A stretch of 64,000 bases of DNA from JAFECT01 sp963838235. Its GTDB lineage: Bacteria; Pseudomonadota; Alphaproteobacteria; Caulobacterales; Caulobacteraceae. The DNA lies in NCBI GenBank assembly GCA_963838235.1, contig CAWIQJ010000006.1, forward strand, positions 682,001 through 746,000, in the 5' to 3' direction. The notes beneath the pieces are model-generated. The model saw only the letters and a list, made by a program, of their open reading frames with translations, searched no databases and was not told the origin of the DNA. This document shows positions 19,249 through 27,298 of this stretch, in pieces. A program made the position numbers and the translations under genes. Numbering within the stretch: position 1 is the stretch's first letter; every line of letters begins with the position of its first letter.

Positions 19249-19323
19249 TGGAGCGGGCGAAGAGATTCGAACTCTCGACCCCAACCTTGGCAAGGTTGTG
19301 CTCTACCACTGAGCTACGCCCGC
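19249..19323 (-). tRNA. tRNA-Gly (GCC)
   Basis: The cloverleaf is complete on the minus strand: acceptor GCGGGCG paired with CGCCCGC, D arm, anticodon loop TTGCCAA (anticodon GCC), T arm GAGAG-TTCGAAT-CTCTT and an encoded TCCA 3' end. Its 3' end points at the accessory region, which makes it a plausible island insertion site, although no second copy of its 3' end is seen within the window. Confidence 0.95.
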
Positions 19324-19419
19324 ACTCCGAGAGGCGGGCTTATAGGCGAGGGGGCGGGGCTCGGGCAAGCCCCCTCGCCCGCGACCGGGCGTCGTCGGCG
19401 AACCCTTTTGCGGTCACGG

Positions 19420-19450
19420 TTGACGTGCGGCGAGTGTTCTTGTATTGTTC
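19420..19450 (+). promoter_or_regulatory. Candidate promoter overlapped by an alphaproteobacterial LexA (SOS) box
   Basis: TTGACG (19420-19425), a 17-bp spacer and TATTGT form a sigma-70-like promoter pointing right. GTTCTTGTATTGTTC at 19436-19450 is an exact GTTC-N7-GTTC match to the LexA box used in alphaproteobacteria and covers the -10 element, a position suited to repression. AGGAGGAGG (19483-19491) follows, but no start codon lies at a usable distance. The transcript would run into the three palindromic repeats downstream. Confidence 0.6.
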
Positions 19451-19501
19451 TCATTTGGCCGGCGAGGGTCGGCAAGGCGGACAGGAGGAGGCTCTCAGGC
19501 G

Positions 19502-19645
19502 ACCGGCGCCGTAAAATACGGTGAAATACGGTAGGCGCCGGTCCACATCGCGGTCCCGGTCCGGCCGGACCGTAAAATACGGTGGTTTACGGTGGACAGG
19601 ACGCTCCGATGGCTGCCGCGACCGTAAAATACGGTGAAATACGGT
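19502..19645. repeat. Three copies of a 24-nt palindromic repeat
   Basis: Copies lie at 19509-19532, 19570-19593 and 19622-19645. Each has a CCGTAAAATACGG dyad (CCGTA, three A, TACGG) and a further TACGGT after a four-base linker (GAAA in copies 1 and 3, GGTT in copy 2). Copy 1 is also enclosed by a perfect 9-bp inverted repeat, ACCGGCGCC (19502-19510) and GGCGCCGGT (19534-19542). No gene is seen in the 19324-19662 gap. They could be regulator sites or RNA hairpins in an SOS-controlled transcript. Confidence 0.8.
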
Positions 19646-19662
19646 GAGGCCTGAGCCCGGCC

Positions 19663-20445
19663 CTACCGCGGCGGCATGCGGATGGCGCCGTCCAGGCGGA
19701 TGCATTCGCCGTTCAGATAGCCGTTGCGGCACATCTCGAGCACCAGGGAGGCGTATTCCTCCGGGTGGCCCAGGCGCTTGGGGAAGGGGACCGAGGCGGC
19801 CAGGGACTGCTGCACGTTCTCGGGCATGCCGGCCATCATGGGCGTCATCATGATCCCGGGCAGGATGGTCATGACCCGCACGCCTTCGGTCGAGAGGTCG
19901 CGGGCGACCGGCAGGGTCATGGCGTAGACGCCGCCCTTGGACGCCGCATAGGCCGCCTGGCCGATCTGGCCGTCCTGGGCCGCCACCGAGGCGGTCGAGA
20001 CGATCAGGCCGCGCTCGCCGTCTTCCATCGTGGCCAGGGTCAGCATGCCGGCCGCCGACTTGGACAGACAGCGGAAGCTGCCGATCAGGTTGATCCGGAT
20101 CACCCGCTCGAAGGCGGCCATGTCGTGGGTGCGGATCTCACCGGTGTCCTTGGCGCGCGAGACGGTCTTCTGGCCGATGGCGATGCCGGCGCAGTTGACC
20201 AGCACCCGCTCCTGGCCGTGGGCGGCGCGGGCCTTGACGAAACCGGCGTCCACGCTCTCGTCGGAGGTGACGTCGACCGCGCAGAACACCCCCCCGATCT
20301 CGGCCGCCACAGCAACGCCCCGTTCGGCGTTCATGTCGAAGATCGCGACCTTGACCCCCTGGGCCGCCAGCGCGCGGGCGGTGGCCTCGCCCAGGCCCGA
20401 GGCCGCGCCGGTGACGACGGCGGAAATGGAAGCGTCGAGGTGCAT
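19663..20445 (-). CDS. Short-chain dehydrogenase/reductase, 3-hydroxyacyl-CoA dehydrogenase type 2-like
   Basis: A 260-residue classical SDR: NAD-binding TGAASGLG near residue 12, NCAG motif, and catalytic Tyr-x3-Lys in AAYAASKGG. The long insert before MAAFERVIRINLIGSF and the ending NGYLNGECIRLDGAIRMPPR resemble bacterial relatives of HSD17B10, which oxidise 3-hydroxyacyl-CoA in fatty acid and branched-chain amino acid breakdown. Subfamily assignment is from pattern memory; the SDR call is firm. It stands alone, facing the SOS-type promoter region. Confidence 0.85.
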   Translation of the reverse strand: MHLDASISAVVTGAASGLGEATARALAAQGVKVAIFDMNAERGVAVAAEIGGVFCAVDVTSDESVDAGFVKARAAHGQERVLVNCAGIAIGQKTVSRAKDTGEIRTHDMAAFERVIRINLIGSFRCLSKSAAGMLTLATMEDGERGLIVSTASVAAQDGQIGQAAYAASKGGVYAMTLPVARDLSTEGVRVMTILPGIMMTPMMAGMPENVQQSLAASVPFPKRLGHPEEYASLVLEMCRNGYLNGECIRLDGAIRMPPR

Positions 20446-20470
20446 GGACGGGCCTCAGGTCTGGGGGGTT

Positions 20471-20926
20471 ATGATGGGATGTGCGGCGGAGGGTTTAGCG
20501 GTGCGTGCGACGAATGCCAATGCGATGGACATCGGGGTGGGCGGGCCGGTCGATCCTCTTTCCCCCATCGACCGCTCACACGCCTTGGTTCCGGTGGTGC
20601 AGCGGGTGAACGAGATGCGCGTCCGCCGCGGCTTCTGGCCCAAGCTGAAGCGCGTCGCCGCAGCCATCCCCTTCGCGGCGGACGTGGTGTCGCTCTACTA
20701 TTGTGCGATGGACGATCAGACGCCGCGCGCGGCCAAGGCGCTGATCCTGGCGGCCCTGGTGTGGTTCATCTCGCCGTTCTCGATCGTACAGGACCTGATG
20801 GCCGGCATCGGCTTCGTCAGCGACGCAGCGGTGGTCGCCGCCGTCATCGGTATCATCGGCGCCAACCTGAAACCCCGCCACCGCGAACAGGCGAAGGCCG
20901 CGCTGAAGCGGTTGGCGGACGTTTAA
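20471..20926 (+). CDS. DUF1232 family small membrane protein
   Basis: About 151 residues. The core VVSLYYCAMDDQTPRAAKALILAALVWFISPFSIVQDL followed by GFVSDAAVVAAVIGII has the YkvA/DUF1232 layout, two membrane-associated hydrophobic helices with a DxxP-type turn. Function is unknown in the family. The start is uncertain: ATG 20471 or 20474 after GGGGGG, or GTG 20501 after GGAGGG. It converges on padR with a 4-bp overlap of the ends. Confidence 0.75.
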   Translation: MMGCAAEGLAVRATNANAMDIGVGGPVDPLSPIDRSHALVPVVQRVNEMRVRRGFWPKLKRVAAAIPFAADVVSLYYCAMDDQTPRAAKALILAALVWFISPFSIVQDLMAGIGFVSDAAVVAAVIGIIGANLKPRHREQAKAALKRLADV

Positions 20927-21471
20927 GCCGACTGCGTCTCCAGCCGCCGACGCACGTCTCGCAGCCAGCGCGCGCGGCCGAGCAACTCGTGCAGACTGCC
21001 CAAGGTCACGAAGGCCTCGTCCTCGCTCTTCGCCTGCGCGCTCACGAGCCGCTTGCGCAGCACGCCGATCTGATCGCGCGCGCCGCGCTCCGCGCGCTGG
21101 ATGAAATCGAGCCGCGCGTGACGGTCCGGTAAGGCGCTCAGGAAATTCACCCGCGTTCGGATCGCGTCGCGGGTCGGTCGGTGCGACCAGTCAGGCAACT
21201 CCACGATCCAGGCGCGCAGGCGCGCCTTGCCGGCCCGCGTGATTTTGAGGTCTCGGGTGCCCCGGCCATCGCTCGGCCCGTCGACCGGGGCGACGAGGCC
21301 GGCGTGTTCGAGCCGCCGGATCGTCGGATAGATCGAGCCCGTGCTGGCGCTCCAGTGCGAGGAGGGCGAGGCCGCGAACTCGCGGCGGACGGCATAGGCG
21401 GAGCACGGCCCCTGCGCCCAGATCGCGCCCAGCACGCAGGATTCCAGTTCGGTCAGGGCGCTTTCGCTCAT
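20923..21471 (-). CDS. PadR family transcriptional regulator
   Basis: A 182-residue PadR-type repressor: N-terminal winged helix (ELESCVLGAIWAQGPCSAYAVRREF, then STGSIYPTIRRLEHAGLV) and a C-terminal coiled region for dimer formation. The ATG at 21471 has GGGAAGAG upstream. It is divergent from the aspartyl protease-like gene, and a perfect dyad lies between them, so it likely represses itself and that gene. Confidence 0.88.
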   Translation of the reverse strand: MSESALTELESCVLGAIWAQGPCSAYAVRREFAASPSSHWSASTGSIYPTIRRLEHAGLVAPVDGPSDGRGTRDLKITRAGKARLRAWIVELPDWSHRPTRDAIRTRVNFLSALPDRHARLDFIQRAERGARDQIGVLRKRLVSAQAKSEDEAFVTLGSLHELLGRARWLRDVRRRLETQSA

Positions 21472-21485
21472 CGTCTCTTCCCATT

Positions 21486-21502
21486 TAGTGCGTTTCGCAC
21501 TA
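21486..21502. promoter_or_regulatory. Probable PadR operator
   Basis: TAGTGCG, TTT, CGCACTA is a perfect 7+3+7 dyad located 15 bp from the padR start and 28 bp from the start of the divergent gene. Its size and position fit a PadR dimer site controlling both genes. Confidence 0.6.
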
Positions 21503-21529
21503 TTATGAAAGCCATTTCCGGAGCCTCCG

Positions 21530-23380
21530 ATGCGGTTTCCCCAAGCGATCCTGCTGTTGCTGCTCGCCGCGGTCCCCGCCGCGGCGCAGGACGCCGCCGC
21601 CCCGTCGGTCGATGCGGTGCTGGCGGCCGACCGGGTCGCGAGCGGGGGCGACGCCCGCGCCGGCCGGACGTCGCTGCGTGTCGTCTACGCCTACGACGGA
21701 CAGGGGCTGACGGGTCAGGTCACCGCCCTGACCGACCTTACGACCGGCCGCTATGTCGACGTCGAAACCGCCGGTCCGGCGAAACAGGTCGAGGGCTACG
21801 ACGGCGAGAAGGCGTGGGTGCAGGACCCGTCCGGCGCGATCGCCATCCAGACCGGCGGCGATGCGCCCGCGCTCGCGGTCAACGAAGCCTACCGGCGCGC
21901 GAACCTGTGGTGGCGGCCTGACCGCGGCGGCGCCGCGATCGTCGCGCGCGGCGAACAGACCGACGGCGCCCGCACATTCGACGTCCTCGCCGTGACGCCG
22001 AAAAACGGCAAGACCTTCGACGCCTGGTTCGACGCGCGCACCCACTTTCTGGCCCGCGTGGTCGAGGCCCAGGGGCCCGAGACGGTCACCACAGACTTCT
22101 CCGACTATCGCGCGGTGGACGGCGCACCGGCGCCGTTCCGGATCGTCATCCGCCACGGCGATCCCAAGTTCGACGAACACCTCACGGTCCAGTCGGCCGC
22201 CTTCGAAGCGGCGCCGCCCGCCGACGCCTTCGCCGCGCCCTCGAGCGGACCGCCGGACCACGGCTTCGTCGACGGCGGCGAATCGACAACCGTGCCGTTC
22301 CGGCTCGCCAACAATCACATCTATGCGCAGGTGTCGCTCAACGGCCGGCCCTTCGAATTTCTGTTCGACAGCGGCGGCCAGAATGTGATCACGCCGCAAA
22401 CAGCCCGGACGCTGCACCTTTCGGTCACGGGATCGTTGGAGGGCGGCGGCGCCGGCGAAAACCATGTCGCTTTCGGCCTGACCAAGATCGACCGCATCGG
22501 CATCGGCGCCGCGTTCGTGAAGAGCCAGGTGTTTCCCGTCGTCGCGCTCGACGAGATGACGAAGGTCGAAGGCGTGACCCAGCATGGGATCATCGGCTAC
22601 GAAACCTTCCGCCGCTTCGTCACCCGCATCGACTACGGCGCGCGAACCATCACCCTGATCGATCCCCATCGGTTCGACCCGGCGACCGCGGGCGTCGCAG
22701 TTCCTTTCCGCATCGACGGCACGAACATCATCGTCGCAGCGCGCATCGACGGCCAGGATGGCGGCTTCATCCTGGACACGGGCTCGCGCGGGTCGGTGAC
22801 CCTCGCCACTGCCTTCGCCAAGGCGCACGGCTTCGATCCCGATCGGGTCGCCGGCGTTCGCGGCGTGACGGGATGGGGCTTCGGCGGCGTCTCGCGCGGC
22901 GTCGCCCTGCGCCCGGCCAGCTTTTCAATCGGGCCCTTCGTGCTGCAGCGGCCGGTGGTGGACCTCTCGACCGACACGGGCGGCGCCTTCGCCGATCCCT
23001 CGATCGCGGGGAACATCGGCGGCGGCGTGCTGAAGCGGTTCGTCGTGACGCTCGATTACGATCACGCCACGCTCTACCTGAAGCCCGTCCGCGGACCGAT
23101 CGCGGACCTCGACACCTTCGATCGCGCCGGCCTTTGGATCAATCGCTCGCCCGCCGGCTACAAAGTCGTCGAAGCGATCGCGGGCGCCCCCGCCGCCGAA
23201 GCGGGCCTCCAGGCCGGCGACGACATCATCGCCGTGAACGGAATTTCGGCACGCCGTCTTTCGCTCGATGCGACGCGCCGCTTGCTGCGCACCCGGCCGC
23301 CCGGCGCCGTGGTCGTGCTTCAGGTCCGCCGCAACAATCACCTGAAAATCGTACGGATCAGGTTGCGCGACCTGCTGTGA
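21530..23380 (+). CDS. Secreted retropepsin-like aspartyl protease family protein with PDZ domain
   Basis: 616 residues with a cleavable signal peptide (LLLLLAAVPAAAQD). Residues about 25-230 look like a LolA/LppX-type beta domain. Two retropepsin-like units follow, each with the catalytic triplet: Asp280 in LFDSGGQN and Asp416 in ILDTGSRG. The C-terminus (about 530-600) is a PDZ domain (GAPAAEAGLQAGDDIIAVNG). Two Asp motifs in one chain could form a pepsin-like pair without dimerisation. Expected location is the periplasm. It is divergent from padR and probably under its control. Confidence 0.82.
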   Translation: MRFPQAILLLLLAAVPAAAQDAAAPSVDAVLAADRVASGGDARAGRTSLRVVYAYDGQGLTGQVTALTDLTTGRYVDVETAGPAKQVEGYDGEKAWVQDPSGAIAIQTGGDAPALAVNEAYRRANLWWRPDRGGAAIVARGEQTDGARTFDVLAVTPKNGKTFDAWFDARTHFLARVVEAQGPETVTTDFSDYRAVDGAPAPFRIVIRHGDPKFDEHLTVQSAAFEAAPPADAFAAPSSGPPDHGFVDGGESTTVPFRLANNHIYAQVSLNGRPFEFLFDSGGQNVITPQTARTLHLSVTGSLEGGGAGENHVAFGLTKIDRIGIGAAFVKSQVFPVVALDEMTKVEGVTQHGIIGYETFRRFVTRIDYGARTITLIDPHRFDPATAGVAVPFRIDGTNIIVAARIDGQDGGFILDTGSRGSVTLATAFAKAHGFDPDRVAGVRGVTGWGFGGVSRGVALRPASFSIGPFVLQRPVVDLSTDTGGAFADPSIAGNIGGGVLKRFVVTLDYDHATLYLKPVRGPIADLDTFDRAGLWINRSPAGYKVVEAIAGAPAAEAGLQAGDDIIAVNGISARRLSLDATRRLLRTRPPGAVVVLQVRRNNHLKIVRIRLRDLL

Positions 23381-23620
23381 TTACTTGCGAAGCCGGTGTC
23401 GATACCGTGGACGCGAGCTCACGATGTGCGCGGTTCGATGCGTCGCCGTGTAGTGGCTCTGGTAGCGACCGTGGCTCGACGTGTGCGGTGCGCCGACGTC
23501 GTCCACACGACCCACCTTCATCGGGTGTCCGCGCGCATCCGCCGGGCCGGCGAAGACCAGAAGCGCTGCGAGACTGGTTGCGAGGATCCTTACCGATACC
23601 AAAGTTTCACGTGGGCCCAC
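23381..23620 (-). CDS. Small secreted His/Arg-rich protein
   Basis: 79 residues; a hydrophobic N-terminus (VRILATSLAALLVFAGPADA) reads as a signal peptide with cleavage after ADA. The mature part is basic and rich in His, Ser and Tyr (SHGRYQSHYTATHRTAH). GTG start, 3 bases after the stop of the oxygenase gene, so the two form an operon. Not recognised; metal binding is possible from composition only. Confidence 0.55.
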   Translation of the reverse strand: MGPRETLVSVRILATSLAALLVFAGPADARGHPMKVGRVDDVGAPHTSSHGRYQSHYTATHRTAHIVSSRPRYRHRLRK

Positions 23621-23623
23621 GGT

Positions 23624-24370
23624 CTAACCCTCCGGCCGCGCGCGCACCCAGCCGGTGACGGAGAGGCGCTCGCCCTGGGCGTAGGGCGCGACGTAGGACA
23701 CGGCGTGGCGCTTGGGGACGGTGAAAAGGTTCAGCGCATTGAACGCCGGCGTGAACCCCGCCTCGACGTTGCCGTCCGCGTCATAGAACTGCAGCAGGCC
23801 GCCCCAGTCGGGGCGCCAGTGCCGCGTGAAGTTCAGCACATAGGCGCAGAGACGATGCCGGCCCGCCGAGGTGTCGTCGTGCGCGGTCAGGAAATGGCCC
23901 GCGCGATAGCGCGTCGCCTGGGCGTCGCTGAACGCGGCGCGGTCCTCGCCGGTGAGGTCGCGCACGAAGTCCAGGAACGGCTCGGCGTTCAGGAAATCGT
24001 AGAGCGCTTCGATCGCATTGCCCTCGCGCTGACCGCGGTCGACGAAGAAGCTGACCCGCCAGGTCTCGTAGAGGTACTGCATGCGCTCGCTCGATCCGTC
24101 GGCAGTCGCCGTCGCGATGCGCGCGCGTTCGAACGGGTCGAGTTCGGCGAGCCGTTCCAGCGGCATCTCGAACACCTCGCCCGCGGCGTTGGCGCTCAGG
24201 CTCCAGGCGGCGTGGGTTTCCAGCGCCCGGGCGACGCGTTCGGCGCTTTCTGGCGTCAGGACGTCGGGGATGTGTACGCGGCCGTGCGTGGCCCAGGCGC
24301 GCTTCAGGGCGCCCCGGTCAAGGTCGGGCGACAGCGCGATGACAGCATCCTGGGCGGCCGGCTCGGGCAT
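23624..24370 (-). CDS. 2-oxoglutarate/Fe(II)-dependent oxygenase family protein
   Basis: 248 residues with a double-stranded beta-helix oxygenase core. Iron ligands are His164-x-Asp166 in TAHDDTSAG and His222 in VPKRHAVSYV; Arg235 in ERLSVTGW would hold 2-oxoglutarate. The closest pattern I recall is the prolyl hydroxylase/Ofd1-like group acting on proteins. The substrate is not evident. It heads a two-gene operon with the small secreted protein. Confidence 0.8.
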   Translation of the reverse strand: MPEPAAQDAVIALSPDLDRGALKRAWATHGRVHIPDVLTPESAERVARALETHAAWSLSANAAGEVFEMPLERLAELDPFERARIATATADGSSERMQYLYETWRVSFFVDRGQREGNAIEALYDFLNAEPFLDFVRDLTGEDRAAFSDAQATRYRAGHFLTAHDDTSAGRHRLCAYVLNFTRHWRPDWGGLLQFYDADGNVEAGFTPAFNALNLFTVPKRHAVSYVAPYAQGERLSVTGWVRARPEG

Positions 24371-24469
24371 GACGCGGTTGTGCTCCCCCTGGTCCTTATA
24401 CGCCAGGGCCCGGCTCTTCCGCCGGTCGCGGCGTCCGGCTAAACACGCCCGTCAGTTCAAGGGGATTGC

Positions 24470-25336
24470 ATGGCCAGGTTCGCTCTCGCGCTCCACGGCG
24501 GCGCCGGCGCCCGGCGCAGCCGCGACTACAGCCGCGAGGTCCCACACATGTTGGGCCTGGTGGAGGCCGCGCGCGACCGCCTGCGCGCGGGCGCCGGCGC
24601 GCTGGACGTGGTGGTGGAGACGATCCGCGGACTGGAAGACTCCGGCCTGTACGTGGCCGGTCGCGGCGCCTCGCCCAACCTCGGCGGGACCTATGAACTC
24701 GACGCCAGCCTGATGAATGGCCCCGACCGGCAGGCCGGCGCGGTCGCGGCCCTGCAGGGCTTTCGCAGTCCGATCGCCGTGGCGCGCCTGATCATGGAGA
24801 AGACCCCGCATGTGATGCTGGTGGGCGAAGGCGCCGCCGACTTCGCGCGCGCCCAGCACGCCGACGCGATCGACGATCCCGCCGCGTATTACACCCACGC
24901 CGGCTCGGGCGAATCGAACCATCCGCCGGGCCGGGCGCACGGCACGGTGGGCTGTGTCGTGCTGGACGCCGGCGGCCGGCTGGCGGCAGGCACCTCGACC
25001 GCCGGGGTGTTCAACAAGATGCCCGGCCGCGTCGGCGACGCGCCGATCATCGCGGCGGGAACCTGGGCCGACGACCGCGTCGCCGCCAGTGGCACCGGCC
25101 AGGGCGAATATTTCATGCGCACCGCCGCCTGCGCCCAGATCTCCTGGCGCATGCGCATGGGCGCGTCGTTGGAAGAAGCCACGGCCGCGGTCTTGGGCGA
25201 CATCGCGGGCCTCGGCGGCGAAGGCGGCGTCATCGCGGTGGATCGCGAGGGAAACCTGTCGGTCCCCTTCAACTCCGAAGGCATGAAACGCGCGACGCTG
25301 AGCGTCGACGGGGAGATAAGGTCGGAGGTTTTTTAA
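24470..25336 (+). CDS. Isoaspartyl peptidase / L-asparaginase (Ntn hydrolase)
   Basis: 288 residues of the plant-type asparaginase family, which matures by cutting itself before a Thr. ALHGGAGA at the N-terminus and HGTVGCVVLD with Thr159 as the new N-terminal nucleophile are present, then AGTSTAGVFNKMPGRVGDAPIIAAGTWAD. It hydrolyses beta-aspartyl dipeptides and asparagine in the cytoplasm. The start follows AAGGGGATTGC. Single gene. Confidence 0.92.
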   Translation: MARFALALHGGAGARRSRDYSREVPHMLGLVEAARDRLRAGAGALDVVVETIRGLEDSGLYVAGRGASPNLGGTYELDASLMNGPDRQAGAVAALQGFRSPIAVARLIMEKTPHVMLVGEGAADFARAQHADAIDDPAAYYTHAGSGESNHPPGRAHGTVGCVVLDAGGRLAAGTSTAGVFNKMPGRVGDAPIIAAGTWADDRVAASGTGQGEYFMRTAACAQISWRMRMGASLEEATAAVLGDIAGLGGEGGVIAVDREGNLSVPFNSEGMKRATLSVDGEIRSEVF

Positions 25337-25410
25337 TCTTCTCCCTCCCCGCGCGGGACGCGTAGGGAAGGCGTCGCGTCGCGACGGAGGGGGCGTGCGG
25401 TTTAGAGCGG

Positions 25411-25686
25411 CTAGCGGTTCATCACCGCGCCGACCAGCAGCGCCAGCGGGGCGATGATCAGGCCGGCGCCAAGCGCGATCAGCGGCACGGCGGTGGCGGT
25501 GTTGACGCGGCGGCCGCCGAGGCCGGCCATGGCCCCCACGATACAGAGGGCGCCGAGGGCGAAGGCCCCCAGACAAATCTCGTTCCACGGCCTCAGCGAA
25601 GCCGAGGTCGCATCGTAGATCAGATACGCGGGAACAATCAGGACACTGATCGCAATGACGTTCAGGCCCAAAAGCGATAGCCGCAT
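25411..25686 (-). CDS. Small integral membrane protein
   Basis: 91 residues with three hydrophobic segments (LGLNVIAISVLIVPAYLIY, LGAFALGALCIVGAMAGLGG, AVPLIALGAGLIIAPLALLVGA). ATG 25686 is chosen because GGGAGG lies just upstream; a longer version from 25710 is less likely. Divergent from rlmN. Not recognised. Confidence 0.65.
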   Translation of the reverse strand: MRLSLLGLNVIAISVLIVPAYLIYDATSASLRPWNEICLGAFALGALCIVGAMAGLGGRRVNTATAVPLIALGAGLIIAPLALLVGAVMNR

Positions 25687-25809
25687 CCCAGCCTCCCCGG
25701 CATGACGCAAGCTCCGCCATTGAGCCAGAGTTTCGTTAGCGACCCCTTAATCCCGACCTGTCCGGGTGCTATAGGCGGGGTCCTCCCGACCCCGATCAAA
25801 GGATTCCCC

Positions 25810-26961
25810 GTGGCCGCAAGCCTCGACCTCAGCCGCGCGCCCAAGGCCGCCAAGGGCCCCCAAAGCCTTGCGGGCCTAACGCGCGCCCAGCTGAAGGACG
25901 CCCTGGTGGACGCCGGCGTGGTGGACGCCGGCAAGGCGAAGATGCGGGCGAACCAGGTCTGGCGCTGGGTGCACAACCGCGGCGTCACCGACTTCGACGC
26001 CATGAGCGACGTGGCCAAGGAGACCCGCGCCGCTCTGTCGCAGGCCTTCACCATCGGCCGGCCCGAGGTGGTCGAGCGCCAGGTCAGCCAGGACGGCACG
26101 CGCAAGTGGCTGCTCCGCTTCGCACCGGGCGTCGAGGCCGAGAGCGTCTACATCCCCGACGTCGGCCGCGTCGGCGCGCTGTGCGTGTCGAGCCAGGTGG
26201 GCTGCACGCTGAACTGCACCTTCTGTCACACCGGCACCCAGGCCCTGGTGCGCAACCTCACCGCCGCGGAGATCGTGGGCCAGGTGCTGGTGGCCAAGGA
26301 CGATCTGAACGAATGGAGCATGGGCGAGGGCGAGCGCCTGCTCTCCAACGTCGTGTTCATGGGCATGGGCGAGCCGCTGTACAATCTCGACCACGTCGCC
26401 GACGCCATCGAGGTGATCTCCGACAACGAAGGCATTGCGCTGTCGCGCCGGCGCATCACGGTCTCGACCTCGGGCGTGGTTCCCGAAATTCCCCGCCTGG
26501 GTGAATTGACCAACGCCATGCTGGCGATTTCGCTGCACGCCGCCAACGACGAACTGCGCAACGAGCTGGTGCCGCTGAACAAGAAGTACCCGATCGCCGA
26601 ACTGATGGACGCGGTCCGGGCCTATCCGGGCCTGTCCAACGCACGGCGCGCCACCTTCGAATACGTCATGCTGAAGGGCGTGAACGACACGCCCGCCGAT
26701 GCGCGCGCCCTGGTGCAGGTGCTGAAGGGCGTGCCGGCCAAGATCAATTTGATCCCGTTCAATCCCTGGCCGGGGACCCGCTACGAATGTTCGGACTGGC
26801 GCACCATCGAGGCCTTCGCCTCGATCATCAACAAGGCCGGCTACGCCAGCCCGATCCGCACCCCGCGCGGCCGCGACATCCTGGCCGCCTGCGGCCAGCT
26901 CAAATCCGAAAGCGAAAAAATCCGCGCCAGCGCGTTACGCGCCATGGCCGACGGCGCCTGA
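25810..26961 (+). CDS. rlmN: Dual-specificity RNA methyltransferase RlmN
   Basis: 383-residue radical SAM enzyme that methylates C2 of A2503 in 23S rRNA and A37 in some tRNAs. The cluster motif is Cys132-x3-Cys136-x2-Cys139 (GCTLNCTFCHTG); GMGEPLYN and the C-terminal YECSDWRTIEAF, which carries a catalytic Cys, are present. GTG 25810 with AAAGGA upstream is preferred; the frame is open to an ATG at 25702, but that stretch is not protein-like and holds a GGGGTC/GACCCC hairpin (25777-25793). Confidence 0.95.
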   Translation: MAASLDLSRAPKAAKGPQSLAGLTRAQLKDALVDAGVVDAGKAKMRANQVWRWVHNRGVTDFDAMSDVAKETRAALSQAFTIGRPEVVERQVSQDGTRKWLLRFAPGVEAESVYIPDVGRVGALCVSSQVGCTLNCTFCHTGTQALVRNLTAAEIVGQVLVAKDDLNEWSMGEGERLLSNVVFMGMGEPLYNLDHVADAIEVISDNEGIALSRRRITVSTSGVVPEIPRLGELTNAMLAISLHAANDELRNELVPLNKKYPIAELMDAVRAYPGLSNARRATFEYVMLKGVNDTPADARALVQVLKGVPAKINLIPFNPWPGTRYECSDWRTIEAFASIINKAGYASPIRTPRGRDILAACGQLKSESEKIRASALRAMADGA

Positions 26962-26964
26962 AAA

Positions 26965-27190
26965 GAGAGTCCACGGACCCACACGGACGGCGTCGCATTT
27001 CCGTAGGAAGATTGCCCACGAAAAACACGAAAAGCACGAACGGGCTTATCTTCCCGCGTCGTAGACGCGGCATTCAATGAATGGCGCTGCGCGCCGAAGA
27101 CTCAGGCCGGAGACGCCACGCGTTCGTGCTTTTCGTGGGCAATCTTTCTTCCTTCTTTACCGTGTTTTCCGTGTGGTCCGTGGACTCCCT
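26965..27190. repeat. Dispersed intergenic inverted-repeat element, copy 1
   Basis: A nested palindrome: outer arms GAGTCCACGGACC (26967-26979) and GGTCCGTGGACTC (27175-27187), and inner arms beginning GATTGCCCACGAAAA (from 27010) and ending GTGGGCAATC (to 27144). A second element with related arms is at 37447-37676. It fills the gap between rlmN and the DUF350 gene and encodes nothing. Confidence 0.8.
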
Positions 27191-27298
27191 TCTTTGTCTC
27201 CCCGCCGGGCCGATAGCCTCCCTCCTGCGCGAGGGCGCTTGCCAAGTGCGGTCGCCTGACGGCTAGATCGGGGCTCCAAGAGAGCCCGGGCCCGCGTT

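Noticed and set aside
18727..19293. Frame starting over tRNA-Gly (GSRVRISSPAP-like)
   Set aside because: Its first part is tRNA sequence read as protein, a known artefact; only the part after 18945 belongs to the AIPR2 protein.
19509..19645. Three 24-nt repeats as a tiny CRISPR array
   Set aside because: Intervals are unequal (37 and 28 bp), the repeats are internally palindromic twice over, one copy differs in its linker, and no cas gene is present.
25702..25809. N-terminal extension of RlmN from ATG 25702
   Set aside because: The stretch is not conserved-looking, contains a perfect hairpin, and overlaps the start region of the divergent small membrane protein; GTG 25810 has a better ribosome site.
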